DNA of 64,000 nt from the NCBI GenBank assembly GCA_963573385.1, contig CAUYLG010033220.1:124001-188000 (forward strand). The letters run 5' to 3'. Positions 27,191 through 40,255 of this stretch are shown one piece after another. The position numbers and the translations under genes are program-made. Origin of the DNA: Cacajao melanocephalus. Its lineage: Eukaryota > Chordata > Mammalia > Primates > Pitheciidae. Below the pieces are notes generated by a model. It was given only the letters and a program-made list of their open reading frames with translations, was not told the DNA's origin and did not search any database. Positions within the stretch are counted from its first letter, which is position 1, and every line of letters begins with the position of its first letter.

Positions 27191-28559
27191 GGATCCTGTA
27201 CATCTGAAATTCTGTATCATCTATTGTGTACAAGACCCTGGGTTATGTGCTATATCACTATTAAAATTATTATAATTTATTTATAGGTATATTTGAGAAT
27301 AAGCAGAGAAAAGTCATAGATTGGAACACAAAGGACAGTAAGATATATTAATGCTTTAAGAAGCCTCTCTGAATTTTAAGCCTTCTGTGTATCTTCTTGC
27401 CTCTCAATTAATAATGTTGCATATTATCTAGTTCATCTAATAGAAATATAGCTGTCAATCTTACAGGGAGGTAATATGTGACTCTGATGATTTTCTCTAG
27501 AAAGGGTGGAAAGATTAGCTCCAAGATGTGCAGCTCACTCTCTTTGACCTTCTTGAATCCCATAGAAATTGCTCGTTGTGGGTATTGCTGCTGTCTATAG
27601 GTATTACAGTGCTCCCTCAAATTGTGTTAGTTTTAATGGAACTGAAATGTGATTGTTAAGAATAGAACTGGAGGTAAGCAGTCAGAATGCATACAAACAC
27701 TCTACCACTGAAAGTCTGGAGTTATTTATATCCAAGCAATACCAAAAGTGCTTAATCTTCTGTCATAAAATACCTGTCTAACCGCTTTGATATCACGGCC
27801 TATCTTGACTTCTAAAATGGCGGTCTTGTTACTTCCCGTGTTCCTGGCAGAGAGGTGATCCTGGCTGGGACTAGAGTCTGTTTTGCTCTGAAAAGCCTAT
27901 GGAATGTTTATCTTGCTTAAGTTGGATCTTCTCTAGGATAAAAGGATATCTGGATACCTGAAGCAATTTTCATATAAGCCAAGGAATCCCTCTACAGGGG
28001 AAGCTCATGTACTGTATCTCTGAGTGTAGAATTACTACAGCATCAATACCAAACATGTACTGAAGAGCTGTCTTTAGGTTGCAGATCAGGACTGTAATTT
28101 TCCTCCACTCTGCTCTTCTGGAAAATAACCTTGATCCCAAATCTATATCCATCAGGGTAATATTTAAAATAAATTTTGCACTTAAAATAAACTTAGATAA
28201 AAATTCCTGGTATTTGTTAAGAGAAGTACAAATTACAGCTTTCACCACTTTTTAGTAGATGTCCAGCCTAAAGAGCCACATGAAATTAATTGAGCATTTT
28301 ATATACAACCTGATTTTGCACTGCTTTCAGAATTTACCCTGATGAGTACCTGAAAGCAAATAAAGAGTTGTAAGAGAAAGGTGTTAGCACAGTCACCTTA
28401 ATCAATTTTTGCTAAAGAAAATATGGACTATACAAATACATATAACAAATTTACTGCAAAAGATAGATCTAAGTGCAATTCTCAAACTAGTTTAAGTGGC
28501 CTAATAACAAGAACATAGTTTCTGATATCTAAGACATGGATTAGATGAAATGTGTTGGA

Positions 28560-28695
28560 AAGCACCTGCTTTTGGAGCAAGACAAATGTTTGTTCCAAAC
28601 CTTCTACCTGTATCATGTCACAAAAAATAATTAAATTCTCTGAGCCTCAGTTTATCATGTATTAAAGAGAAATATTAATAACTATGTCCTAAACT
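28560..28695 (+). repeat. MIR SINE, diverged
   Basis: TTTTGGAGCAAGACAAATG, then TCTCTGAGCCTCAGTTTATC and a TTAATAACTATGT segment fit MIR. Confidence 0.55.
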
Positions 28696-30741
28696 CAGCC
28701 TGAAACCAGCGTTGTTAAAGTGATTTATGTGGCTCAGAGAGTAAGGGGAGGAACTCTCAGGGGCAGGAGAATGAAGAAAGCAGGATGAGGAAGAGAAAAA
28801 GCTAAGCAAGAATATATGATATCATCTGTATATTAAAGCACATTGTATTCCCTCAATTAATTTAGCACTTCCCTCCATAATGGGAACTACTTTTACAATA
28901 ACAAAAAGTATCATACAATAAAATGCCTTAAACACAGAAACATATATGACTAAAATTAACTTAGATTGAACATGACCATCTACTAATGAGATTTTATTAG
29001 TATTCCTTTGCTTCTTTTTCACTTATTTTGTTATCCACTAGTATTTGCTATTGTCTAATACTATGTAACAGATAACAAATGCTTAAGAATAAATTCATAG
29101 GGGGAAACCCTTCAAAACAGAAACATTTTATTCATTAACCTGATTTTGGGGTTCTTATCAGGAAAGACCATCATTAACTTCAGTTATGTGACATTGTGTC
29201 CTATTCTGCATGGTGTTTTAGTTGGCCAACCCCTTGTAGATGTTGGCTTCTGGGTGATCATTTTCTGCCAGTGATTGTGCATGAACTTTGGAAATTTAAC
29301 TTATGTTCAAAAGAATTAATGTCCAGGTTGGAAATCAACCCAGTTATAATGATATCCATAGATATACTGGAAGCTCAAAGTTACTTCATATACTACTATT
29401 ACTGCTTTTATATATCTACAGTGCACTGGAATTTATAGGTATGTTCATGTAAATTGTCCAGATACTTTACTTAATGAACTAGTTGTTTCCAGTCAATAGG
29501 AACCTTCTTCAATAATCTATTATTCTTATATTTCCTTTTCCATTATCTCTTACATATATACTTTGCCTGGGCCATATCCAAATTGGCCAGAGCTATCAAA
29601 ACCATAATTTCCAGTAAATTCAGTGGCTTTGTGTCAGGGCCACAGAAGAATTGTTGTTTATAGCATGTCTCCCCAAAAGCGCCATGATGGGTGACTACTT
29701 TGATTGGAAAGTAAGCTCAGATTAGGGAATGACTGCATTTGACTTTCTTTCTTTTTCTAAGTGTGTATATTGACAAATGTTTACCAGTTTTGAGATTTGT
29801 TTTAATTACTTAAAATTTCCTACATCTACTTTGTCAATGGAGCCTCAAGAGGGAAGTTTGACCACTGCTTAGTTCAGCGGGAATATGATCTAGTCAGATA
29901 TGCTTTAAACCTGCATGCAGGTACTAAGATTGGCCTCTCTCTGTTTCTGTTTTTGTTTTTACAACCTGTATGCCACCTCACACTCTATTATTTTTTTTAA
30001 AGGTCTTGAAATTCAATCCGTTTTCTTTCATTGCTAGTGATTATTGCTAATGTAATAATAATAAGCTCAATATTAGTGTTGTTTATAATGAGGTCCCATT
30101 AGTTTCCAAGGAAAAAGAGGAAAAGGCTCAGAGAGGAGAATTACTAGCAAACAGCAAGTTTACCGTACCATGATTTAGGTCTTTTTTAATTGGAAACATA
30201 TTTTATAGGGAGTGCCTTTCTCTGTTTTGTAGCCAGATGAGTGCACGAGTAGAGAGTCAACTTCAATATTTTCATCTCATTGGCATTGCTCACTCAGCAT
30301 ATTGTCCATATTTGTGATTGAATTTAGTTCCCAGTCAATACCTATTCTCATATCTTATGCTGTTATTGAAAAACCTAAACCCAAGCAAGATGAGTGCAGA
30401 GAGTTTCCAAGGAAATTCTTCCCCTCTGAATTTGAAAGCATGAGGATACGTATGGTAGCAAGCTTCACTATTACTCTGAGGACAGAAAGAGTCCAGGATA
30501 CAGTGTAAGGGATTTGATGTGTTGGGACCTTGCTGAGCAATTATGAATTTTATAGTTTTGTGCATTTAATGTAATAAGCCTAATAAAATACAAGAGACAC
30601 AGGTAGCATGCCTTATACACTCATTACAGGCATGTTTCAGGGCCAGTTCTATGAATTGATATGAGAGTATTTGTTAAAAAATATTAAAGGAGAAGAAAAA
30701 CAAGCATTTACTTTATTTAAAATATTCTGCAAGTTGCTTTT

Positions 30742-31020
30742 TTTTTATTAAGATGGAGTCACAGGCTAGAGTGCAGTGATGTGATCTTGGCTCACTGCAA
30801 CCTCCGCCTTCCAGGTTCAAGCAATCTTCCTGTCTCAGCCTCCAAGTAGCTGGGATTATAAGTATACACCACTATGTCAGCTAATTTTTGTATTTTTAAT
30901 AGAGATAGGGTTTTGCCATTTTGGTCAGGCTGGTCTTGAATTCCTGACCTCAAGTGATCTGCCCATCTTGGCCTCCCAAACTGCTGGGATTACAGGCATG
31001 AGCCATTGTTCCCAAGCCCC
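30742..31020 (-). repeat. Alu, antisense, with target duplication
   Basis: Poly-T then GATGGAGTCACAGGCTAGAG, ending GAGCCATTGTTCCCAAGCC. TGCAAGTTGCTTTT is present on both sides (30728 and 31022). The left arm has a small deletion. Confidence 0.93.
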
Positions 31021-31871
31021 TTGCAAGTTGCTTTTATATAGTATTTTTTATTTATATAACCTATGTGACACATATCCAGGCAGTCTTCATCATCTGGTAT
31101 TCTTCACCTGAATTATTGTCCTAGCATTACTGTTGCATACACAGCCAAGCCCCTCATAACATCAAAATATTAATGAATAAACTTGTCATTTACAAAACAT
31201 TTGCCCAGTCAACAAGCTTTCGTCATTAACACACATGTTCTATCATTGCAAATCAGGGGACTTGCTGGTCTGCCTCTAGCTGGAAATTAAATGTGTGTCC
31301 ACAACAAAGGGGATACAATATGGAGTGATCTTCATACCAAAGATTAAAGGGAGCCATTGGAAAAACTGATGATAATTGACTCAACAGCCAAAGACTATAT
31401 GTTCAAGCTGAGAAAGTCAGTTATGAAACATCAGGATCTCTTATAGCTATCATAAAATTATATAAGAAATATCAATGACTAATTTATTCTTTGTCCTAAT
31501 AACGAGTACATAATTGTAATAATAATATATATGCTAGGGGATAAGAGTTAAAATAAACCCACTTGCATTCTTTTTAGTTTCAGAAAAAAAGTCTCATTTA
31601 AATATTTTTTACGATTTATTTAAAATAATTTAATTCCCATTTAAAATAGCTTCACTTTTAAGTGGCATTTTTTTAAACATGAATTATCTCAAGCAATAAA
31701 GACTTTCTGTATTCTCAGTTTTATTTTACAGAAGAGAAAATTTATGTACAGAGGAGTTAAAATACTTGCATGTAGTCATATCATTTGCTAGTTGTTAATT
31801 GGAGAGAGCCAATTCCAGCTAGAAACTTTTAATGCCCATTCCAGGCCTCTCTCCACCATATATGAGGTTTA

Positions 31872-32020
31872 TTTTTTAACTTTTTATTTCTTTTCTATGG
31901 ATATGAGGTCTTTCTATGCTCATAGTCCAAGAGTTTGAGACCTCTTGGAATCAAGTGATCCTTCTGCCTCAGCCTCCCAAAATGCTGGGATTACAGGCGT
32001 GAGCCACTGTGCCTAGCACA
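31872..32020 (-). repeat. Alu monomer or Alu fragment, antisense
   Basis: The stretch from GAGGTCTTTCTATGCTCATA through GTGATCCTTCTGCCTCAGCC to GAGCCACTGTGCCTAGCAC matches half an Alu on the minus strand. It may be a free monomer. Confidence 0.8.
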
Positions 32021-33204
32021 TCAGCTAGTTTTAAATTCTCTTCCTCTCATGTTCCATACCACACCATAGTTTTACCTTTAATTTGACCACATCGACCACT
32101 GCTTTCTCTCTCCCATCAAAACTCATCATCGTCAAAACAATTCCTTCAGACTCCTGTTCTTAGGAGTTCCTGACAGAATAATTATTTCTGAGAGATATCT
32201 GCTTGGTTTACTGCTCCCTCATCCATTCTGAGATCCGGCATCCCAGGTAATATTTGACCACTACTCTGGGAGGTGGCAGGCCCTTTTATCCATAATATTC
32301 ACATTCCATGTTGTTAGATTTTTTTATTTGAGGGATAAATTTTTGGTTCTTTAACTTATACAACCAAAACATCCTTGACTGAAATAGAAAAAGAAACATA
32401 GTAAAATATAACAATTACCCAACAGATGCATCAGGTCCAATAATTTCCTCTTACACTTGCATGCATTTATTAGCAATATTTTTGTTGAACTTTAATGTAA
32501 ACCAATTAAACACAAAATACATCAAATCTGTATTTACTGTATGTTCCTTAGTTTCAAAAAATATTCTTGGAAGCAATAGGCATTGTTTGGAAATCTTCTC
32601 TGTATTTGGGTAGCAAAAGCTAGAGAAACCACGTGGCTGTGCTTCCAATGAATGGTCTTGAAACTTCATTATTTTAGGAAGTAATAGCATCATTTGTTTT
32701 CTTTTGCACTATTAGATTTTCTCTACCTTTATGTCCAGCAGAATATATCTGTCACCTTAATAGAAATAAATAAAATAGTTCTATAGTACTGGCCCTCAGC
32801 ATGCCATCAATTTAAGACAAGCTTGAAGTTATTTGGTTATAATGCAATAGAGCCTCTTTGGCTGTGATAAAAGTGACACCACATTGTCATTATCCTTACA
32901 AAGATGGATGGAACAGCCTGTAATTATAATGACATTAGGATAATAGGTATTTCAGTCAAGAGAATAAACATTAAAGTTATTATACAACTTGAAGAGTATT
33001 TAAGCAAAAATTAATGTGAAATCTTGTGCCAGATGTGTTCATCCAGCAGGGACAACATTTGATGTGAATGATATTTGACCTGTTATGATTTGAGTGATGC
33101 TGGAAGAACAGCTGTCTAAACTCATGCACTCCAAGCAAGAGCTCTGTGCCCAGGGTTGCAGAATGAGCCCTTGCCTATATAATCACTGAAAGGATTTTTA
33201 CCAC

Positions 33205-33558
33205 TTATATGGTTTGGCTGTGTCCCCACTCAAATCTCAACTTGAATTGTATCTCCCAGAATTCCTACGTGTTTTGGAGGGACCCAGGGGAAGGTAACTG
33301 AATCATGGGGGCTGGTCTTTCCTGTGCTATTCTCAGGATATTGAATAAGTCTCACAAGATCTGATGGGTTTATCAGGGGTTTCCACTTTTGCTTCTTCCT
33401 TGTTTTTCTCCTGGCACAGCCATATAAGAAGTACCTTTTACCTCCTGTCATGATTCTGAGGCCTCCCCAGCCATGTGAAACTGTAAGTCCAATTAAACAT
33501 CTTTTTCTTCCCAGTCTTGGGTATGTCTTTATCAGCAGTGTGAAAACAGGTTAATAGA
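33205..33558 (+). mobile_element. THE1-type provirus 5' LTR
   Basis: A 354-bp LTR starting TTATATGGTTTGGCTGTGTC, with GAATCATGGGGGCTGG, GGCCTCCCCAGCCATGTG, a CAATTAAACATC polyadenylation region and GGGTATGTCTTTATCAGCAG. The target duplication ACCAC lies at 33200-33204. Confidence 0.93.
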
Positions 33559-35126
33559 GTAAATTGATACCAGTAGAGTGGGGCGCTGCTGAAAAGATAC
33601 CCAAAAATCTGGAAGTGACTTTGAAACTGGATAACAGGCAAAGGTTGGAAAAGTTTGGAGGGCTCAGAAGAAGATAGGAAAATGTGGGAAAGTTTGAAAC
33701 CTCCTAGAGACTTGTTGAATGGCTTTGACAAAAATGCTGATAATGATAAGAACAATAAAGTCCAGGCTGAGTTGGTCTCAGATGGAGATGAAGAACTTGT
33801 TTGGAACTGGAGCAGAGGCGACTCTTGTTATATTTCAGCAAAGAGACTGGCAGCATTTTGCCCCTGCCCTAGAGATTTGTGGAACTTTGAATTTGAGAGG
33901 GATGATTTAGGGTATCTGGTGGAAGAAGTTTCTAAGCAGCAAAGCATTGAAGATGTGACTTGGGTGCTGTTAAAAGCATTCCATTTTAAGAGAGAAACAG
34001 AGCATTAAAATTCAGAATATTTGCAGCCTGATGATACAGAAAAAAGAAAAAAACATTTTTTTGAGGAGAAATTCAAGCCCGCTGCAGAAATTTGCATAAG
34101 TAGCAAGAACTTTAACGTGAATCCCCAATAGCATGGGGAAAATGTCTCCAGGCCATGTCAGAGACCTTCATGGCAGCCCCTCTCATCACAACCTGGAGGC
34201 CTAGCAGGACAAAGTGGTTTTGTGGGCCTGGCCCAGGGTCCCCATGATGTGTGTAACCTAAGGACTTGGTGCCCTGTATCCCAGCTGCTCCAGCTGTGGC
34301 CGAACAGGGCCAACATAGAGCTTGGGCTGTGGCTTCAGAGAGTGGAAGCCTCAAGCCTTGACAGCTTCCATGTGGTGTTGAGCCTGTTGGTAAAAAGAAG
34401 TTAAGAACTGAGGTTTGGGAACCTCCACCTAGATTTCAGAAGATATATGGAAACATGCATACCCAGACAAAAGTTTGCTGCAAGGCAGGGCTCTCATGGA
34501 GAACCTCTGCTAGGGCAGTGTAGAAGGGAAATACGGGGTTGGAGCCCCCACACAGAGTCCCTACTGGAGCACCACGTCATTCAGCTGTGATAAGAGGGCC
34601 ATCGTTCTCCATTCCCCAGAATGGTAGATCCATTGACAGCTTGCACCATGTGCCTGGAAAACCTGCAGACATTCAATGGCAGCCCATGAAAGCATGCAGG
34701 GAGGCTGTACCTGCAAAGCCACAGGGTGGAGCTGCCCAAGACCATGGGAACCCACCTTTTGCATCAGCGTGACCTGGATTTGAGACCTGGAGTCACAGGA
34801 GATCATTTTGGAACTTTAAAATTTGACTGCCCCACTAGATTTTGGACTTGCATGGGCCCTGTAACTGCTTTATTTTGGCCAAGTTCTCCGTTTGGAATGG
34901 ATGTATCTACCCAATACCTATACCCTTATTGTATCTAGGAAGTAACTAGCTTGCTCTTGATTTTACCAGCTCATAGGCAGAAGGGACTTGCCTTGTCTCA
35001 GATGAGACTTTGGACTGTGCGCTTTTGAGTTAGTGCTTAAATGAGTTAAGACTTTGGGTGACTGTTGGAGAGCCATGATTGGTTTTGAAATGTGATGACA
35101 TGAGATTTGGAGAGGCCAGGGTGGAA
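33559..35126 (+). mobile_element. THE1-type provirus internal region with decayed gag-like frame
   Basis: About 1.57 kb, close to the usual THE1 internal length. It begins GTAAATTGATACCAGTAGAG, the expected start of THE1 interiors. A 117-codon open frame at 33655-34008 is the longest remnant and is probably a gag-like relic. No polymerase or envelope frame is present, as is normal for MaLR elements. It is an ancient inactive copy. Confidence 0.9.
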
Positions 35127-35474
35127 TGATATAGTTTGACTGTATTCCCACCCAAATCTCGAATTGTATCTCCCAGAATTCCCATGTGTTATGGAGGGAC
35201 CCAGGGAGAGGTAATTGATTCATGGGGGCTATTGTTTCCCATGCTCTTCTTGTGTTAGTGAATAAGTCTCAAGAGATCTGATGGGTTTATCAGGGGTTTC
35301 CACTTTTGCTTCTTCCTCACTTTTCTCTTGCCGCCATCATGTAAGAAATTCCTTTCACCTCCCTCCGTGATTCTGAGGCCTCTCAGCCATGTGGAACTCT
35401 AAGTCCAGTTAAACCTCTTTTTCTTCTCAGTCTTGGGTATGTCTTTATCAGCAACATGAAAATGAATTAATACA
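35127..35474 (+). mobile_element. THE1-type provirus 3' LTR
   Basis: A 348-bp LTR starting TGATATAGTTTGACTG and ending TTAATACA, closely matching the 5' LTR. The second copy of the ACCAC target duplication is at 35475-35479. Confidence 0.93.
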
Positions 35475-35559
35475 ACCACCATCCAAAATTTTTTGTATGT
35501 CTCCTATAAAAGACTTAAATAGGTAGCTATCTTTGCTGTCTTGCTCATGTCTACCCAGC

Positions 35560-35795
35560 AGCATGGTTAATTGGCAACTTCTAGAGTAAAACTGCTTTCA
35601 ATCCTGTTCTGTAACCTACTTTGTTTGTTTATTTAAACCGAAACAAGTGACTTAAATTCCCTGAGCCTCAGTTTTATCATCTATAATATGGGAAAACACT
35701 ATAATTTTCCTCTTGGGTTATTATCACTATTAAATGAGTCCATGCATATAAAGTGTTGAAAATATTGCCTAACACATGGAACCAGCTCAATGTCT
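35560..35795 (+). repeat. MIR SINE
   Basis: AAATTCCCTGAGCCTCAGTT, TATCATCTATAATATGGG, TTAAATGAGTCCATGCATAT and TGCCTAACACATGGAACC follow MIR order. Confidence 0.75.
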
Positions 35796-36214
35796 TGATA
35801 TTATTATATCATCACACATTTGCATATAATATCACATCAACAATTTATGAAAATATAAATTAAACATATATTCCCCTTTACTTAATGTCTATGAAGTACC
35901 ATGTTAGGCACAGAAGTATAAATCTTAAGGAATTTGGAAACCAGTGATTAGAACCCTCTAGTTTTCTTCAAGGTTATTCTCAGAGAGTTAGTTTGCCACC
36001 AAATCTATGATAATATTCTGGTGGATAGTAAGAGATCTAGTTCTTTGAAAGTTTGAGTCACCCTTATCACTAAACTTGAGGGTATCTGTAGTTGTTTATA
36101 TCCAGGGTTTTCAAGTGATTTCTATGTGGACATAAAGTCCTCACTAGCTTTCTATTTCCCTTAGGATGCAAATATAAAATCTTTGACATCAACTAAAAGA
36201 CTCTGCTTTTAATA

Positions 36215-36500
36215 GCTTTAGCAACATTCTCTCAAGCCCTTCTCACTGCCACTATCTGCTCCAGCCACGCTGGCTTCTGTCAGGTCCTCAGACATGTGAT
36301 CCTTTGCACGTCACCATCTCTTCACCTGCTCCCTCCTCTGTGTGGCACACTGTATCTGCACATCATATGTGGCTTACATCTTTTCAGATTTCTGCTTAAA
36401 GTTCACTGCTCATGGCAGTGATCTCTGATTCCATCTCAGAATGGGCTGCCATTCTAATGCATGCTCCCACAGAACCTGTTTTTTTCTTTAACATTTATCA
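36215..36500 (-). repeat. L2 LINE fragment, antisense
   Basis: CCTTTGCACGTCACCATCTC, TCTGCTTAAAGTTCACTGCT and CCCACAGAACCTG-type text reads as the common antisense L2 region. Confidence 0.55.
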
Positions 36501-37069
36501 CAAATACAGTCACATAAGTAACTTTATAACAACATTGGAAGTCCATCATATTCACAAATAACTAATAGTTATTAAATTATATGTGCTGAGTAACTCATTA
36601 GTAAGAATAAGAGTGAGTAGAAAAGGGTGAGAGTGAAAGAGTCCAAGAGAGAGAAAGAGAGAAGCACAAACAAATAATGTAGGTTATTCAATCACTATTC
36701 CACCTGCTGGGCTGATGACTTAATGCCTAGGAGTGGGCAGAAGATGATATGGAAGTCCTGAGCCATCTTCACTAATCAATTGTCTTTCATTGCAGAACAG
36801 GAGGCTAGTACATGAGCATGTTTTTTAAGCATCTTGGTTCCTTTGTACAAGCCAACAACTTTATCTCGTGCTCAGTGAAGAAAGAAATTGGTTCTAAACC
36901 TCTGAAAAAATTATCTGTTTTGAATTAATTGAAATACAGTATTGGGACCTTGGGGTAGCACCTTCCTAGGGAATTTTTTAGGATAATTTGGATTATGTGT
37001 GACTTTTATCTTACTTGCTCATGTATAACCTAGTGAACACAGAAGATGCAATGCTCACTACTTTTGTTA

Positions 37070-37195
37070 AATATTTGTATTCCTGGCTTAAAATATAAGA
37101 TCTTTGATGCTAGAAGATACATCTTGCAATTTTACTACTGTCCATAGCACACTTCAGGATGCCTTGATCATGCTAGAGCTTAGTAAATAAATACT
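37070..37195 (+). repeat. L2-like 3' end
   Basis: A run with ATCTTTGATGCTAGAAGATA, a short gap, then TTAGTAAATAAATACTTAAA resembles a diverged L2 terminus. Confidence 0.4.
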
Positions 37196-37500
37196 TAAAA
37201 TGAATTAACAGTCTACCAGTGTTTACAAGATCAGTCTACTTGGCAAAATACAAAGTTTGTGCTATAAAGACTAAAAGAAGTAGAGGACAGAATTCCAGAT
37301 CCTTTTAGCATTGTGAAAACCTAGATTAGCCTGTGTCTCTGTAGGATGCTAAATGAAAATGGCAGAAAAACTAAAAGTGAGATAGGACAGAGTTCAGTCT
37401 ATTAAAATGAAGACTTACATGTGTAAGGCAACATTCTGTTCTTCAGGTCCCTTTCCAAGCCAAACTAACTGAAAAGCTGATGCCTCCCTTATCATTTTAG

Positions 37501-37646
37501 GTCGAATGAGCCGGACTCGATTTATCATTATGCCAACCCAAGGAGAAGGACGGCCATGCCCCACAGAGCTTACCCAGCAGAAAACCTGCCCAGTGATCCC
37601 CTGCTACAGCTGGGTCCTTGGAAACTGGTCTGCATGTAAATTGGAG
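37501..37646 (+). CDS. THSD7B: THSD7B exon: TSP1 repeat body and start of next repeat
   Basis: The exon is 146 bases, phase 1 to phase 0. The acceptor is TTATCATTTTAG and the donor GAG/GTAGGT. The peptide is GRMSRTRFIIMPTQGEGRPC followed by PTELTQQKTCPVIPCYSWVL and GNWSACKLE. R-x-S-R-T-R and G-x-G-R-P-C-P are the arginine strand and mid-repeat cysteine of TSP1. CPVIPC closes the repeat, and Y-S-W-x-x-G-N-W-S-A-C starts the next one. N-W-S is a potential N-glycosylation site. The exon sits between the longest intron in the window (18.8 kb upstream) and a 13.4-kb intron downstream. Confidence 0.95.
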
Positions 37647-40004
37647 GTAGGTCATGTATTGACAGAGAAATATTCATCTGCATATTCAAAGCACTTGTCT
37701 GGTCAAACCTGATGGAATAAATTTCACAGCACAGGGGTCTGGCACAATGTATTTTTAATGCAATGCAGAACATGGAAAAATACAACCAAGTGGCTTAACC
37801 TCATGCAGAGTGATATTGCTAGGATAATAAATAGCCATTTATTAAGCGCTGATTATAATAAGACAGATCATGGATCCTTCAATCTCCTTGGCATCCTTAA
37901 GAATTCTGTTATTTTATTGGCTAGTTGGGAATATCAAAGTATTATTTAATTAGGCAAAAATCCTGATGCTGTGAAAATGCACAGCTTGCTTTAGATTGTA
38001 TTTCTTAAAGAAGCACTTTTAGGGTTAGACAAAATCTTGCAGATGAGCAAAAAACCAAAAGTGTGTGAAAGTTATATTTTAACATTATTACGTGAACCAT
38101 GGTTACCACATTTTCCTCAATGATTACTTTTTTATTGGCCTTACATATAAATGCCTAACAACATCATAATATATCACATACCAAGAGCTTTTGCTAGATA
38201 AGCAAAGATCCTCTACTGCATTTTCTCTCTGGCTTCTTGCTTAAGAAATAGCACATTGATTTTTCCCTATTTTCTTATCTTAGTAGTTTATCCTTCAGTT
38301 CATGTTCCAAAGCATACTTTAATTAGGTAACAATAATTCTGATTATGCATTAAGAAATCTGCAGAGTATTCTCATAGAGATGTTTAGTGTTCCTGTCAGG
38401 ATGACATTGTCGGGCAACATTACTATCTTGCAGAAGTTAAATGCTTATGTATTTTAATAGGTCCCAGAAGAACAAAAATGTGTGGTACATTTGTTCAGCC
38501 TCATTTTTACAGAAAATAAGGTAGCTATGCTAATTAACCAATTCAGAAGTAACTTAATAGCTTTAAATATCAATACTTTGTCTACTAGTCTAAAATCTAT
38601 CCTAAGTATTCAGCAATATTTAAATGCGATTTGGACTCGCTTACAAAAATGGAAGGAATATTGCTCCTTATCATTGGGACTGCTTTGACAGAATAGAGAA
38701 AATAAGCTCAAAGAATTCAGCAAGCCCTTTCAGGGGAAGGGAGAGGAAAGCTGAATGTTAGGAATAAGACAGAGGACAAAGGATGGGAAAGAGGGAGAGA
38801 CAAAGGGACAGAGAACTGACCATGTCCACACTCTAAGTCTTACCAGACATACAACTACTACTGTACCTTACCTGTCTTTTGCACTTTCTCTTTTATCTTC
38901 TTAGGTATCTGGTATCTATATATTTGATAGACAAGTCTACCAACTTGTACTATGGGTATATTAAAGGAAAATGCTAGATGCAGTGTTTTGCTGTCAAATG
39001 TTGAGCTTTTGCAAAAACAATAATGACAAGAGTAGTGGGTGGTGGTCATTCTCTGCAGTGATGCTGATGATGGGTGGAGGGTTATGGCATCTATTGAAAA
39101 TACATAGTCTTGGAAGCCCTGACAAGGCTTCTGGAAACCCACAAAGGCAGGTGATTGGTTTGTGCTTCCAGAAACTTCAGAGTTCCCTCCGATTTCTAGA
39201 TAGAGTGAGTCCCATTCACTGACACTTTCAGTTGGGAAATAACTCTGGAGCTAGACTTGATGTATGCAAAACCTTCAATAAACAAATCTAAAGGTAATTA
39301 TTCCAGGGTGGGCACTTACCCAAACAGTGTCAGTCAGCATTCTTCCCCAATAGTTTAAAATGGAATTGATCTTATTCCAAGACACTGTAATCAGAAGCTC
39401 TTAGTTGCCACATTTTTCTACCTTATAGATGAAGTCAGTCACTCAAAAGCAAAAAAGCACACAGAAAATGACACAAAGTAAAGCAGAGGCGCAAGAGAGA
39501 GGGAATCATGTCAGTCTCTGAGTTGAGTTTGTCCTGACTTCCAGCTACGTTCCTACTTTTCCTGAAGCCTAATTGTTAACTCTTTGTGAGATAGGTAACA
39601 CCATGTCTTTTTAATAAATTGACTATACTTCATTTTATATAGAAGCTGGATTTTTTAAATTATTGATTAAAATCCATGTGGGCCTTTTTACACAAAGGAA
39701 AAATATCTTTCTACAACTGCATTTGTGCATCCCCTTGTCCTAGCATGCCCTTGCCTGCCAAACACAAGTTGGGAGCTCATTCGGTGAGGGTGGTGGTGAT
39801 ATTTAGGTGGCTGCTTGCCTTCACAAGTATCAATCCATAATAAAAGAAGCTGGCATGGGGCACAGTGCATGTGCCAGTTCTGCCAGTATCTTATGTGAAA
39901 AAGGAAGTATTTATCCTCAGGCATCACTTTCTTTTTTAGCATTTCCTAACTCTTCCCAAGTTCCTCAGCTGCACACATATACACACATATGCTCATAAGT
40001 CTGC

Positions 40005-40255
40005 TTGAGGAGCTCAGATTCTGGAGTCTAGCAGCCCTAATTTTGGTCATGGTTCTGCCAATTTTTAGTTCTGCATTTTTCGGCCAAGTCTATAAACTCT
40101 CCAAACATCTGTCTTCTTATTTATATAGTAAGGGTAGCAGTAGTGCCGATTTTGCTGATTATGTGGGCAGAAAGTAGATAAGTTACATAAAGTATTTTGC
40201 ATAGTAATAGACATAAGTTCAGAGCTCAATGAGTTATAGTTACTATTATAATTTT
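40005..40255 (+). repeat. MIR SINE
   Basis: CAGATTCTGGAGTCTAGCAG, GTTCTGCCAATTTTTAG, AAACTCTCCAAACATCTGTC and CATAGTAATAGACATAAG follow MIR order. Confidence 0.7.

Larger units (their letters stand above)
18743..37500 (+). other. THSD7B: THSD7B intron (18.8 kb)
   Basis: Starts GTATTG and ends ATTTTAG, phase 1. It carries a complete antisense MaLR provirus (19751-22269), Alus at 23488, 25049 and 30742, an Alu fragment at 31872, several MIR/L2 relics, and a complete THE1-type provirus (33205-35474). The stretches 18743-19750, 29000-30700 and 32021-33199 show nothing I can name. Confidence 0.85.

Noticed and set aside
33655..34008. 117-codon frame as a host gene
   Set aside because: It is inside the THE1-type interior and is best read as a decayed gag-like relic.
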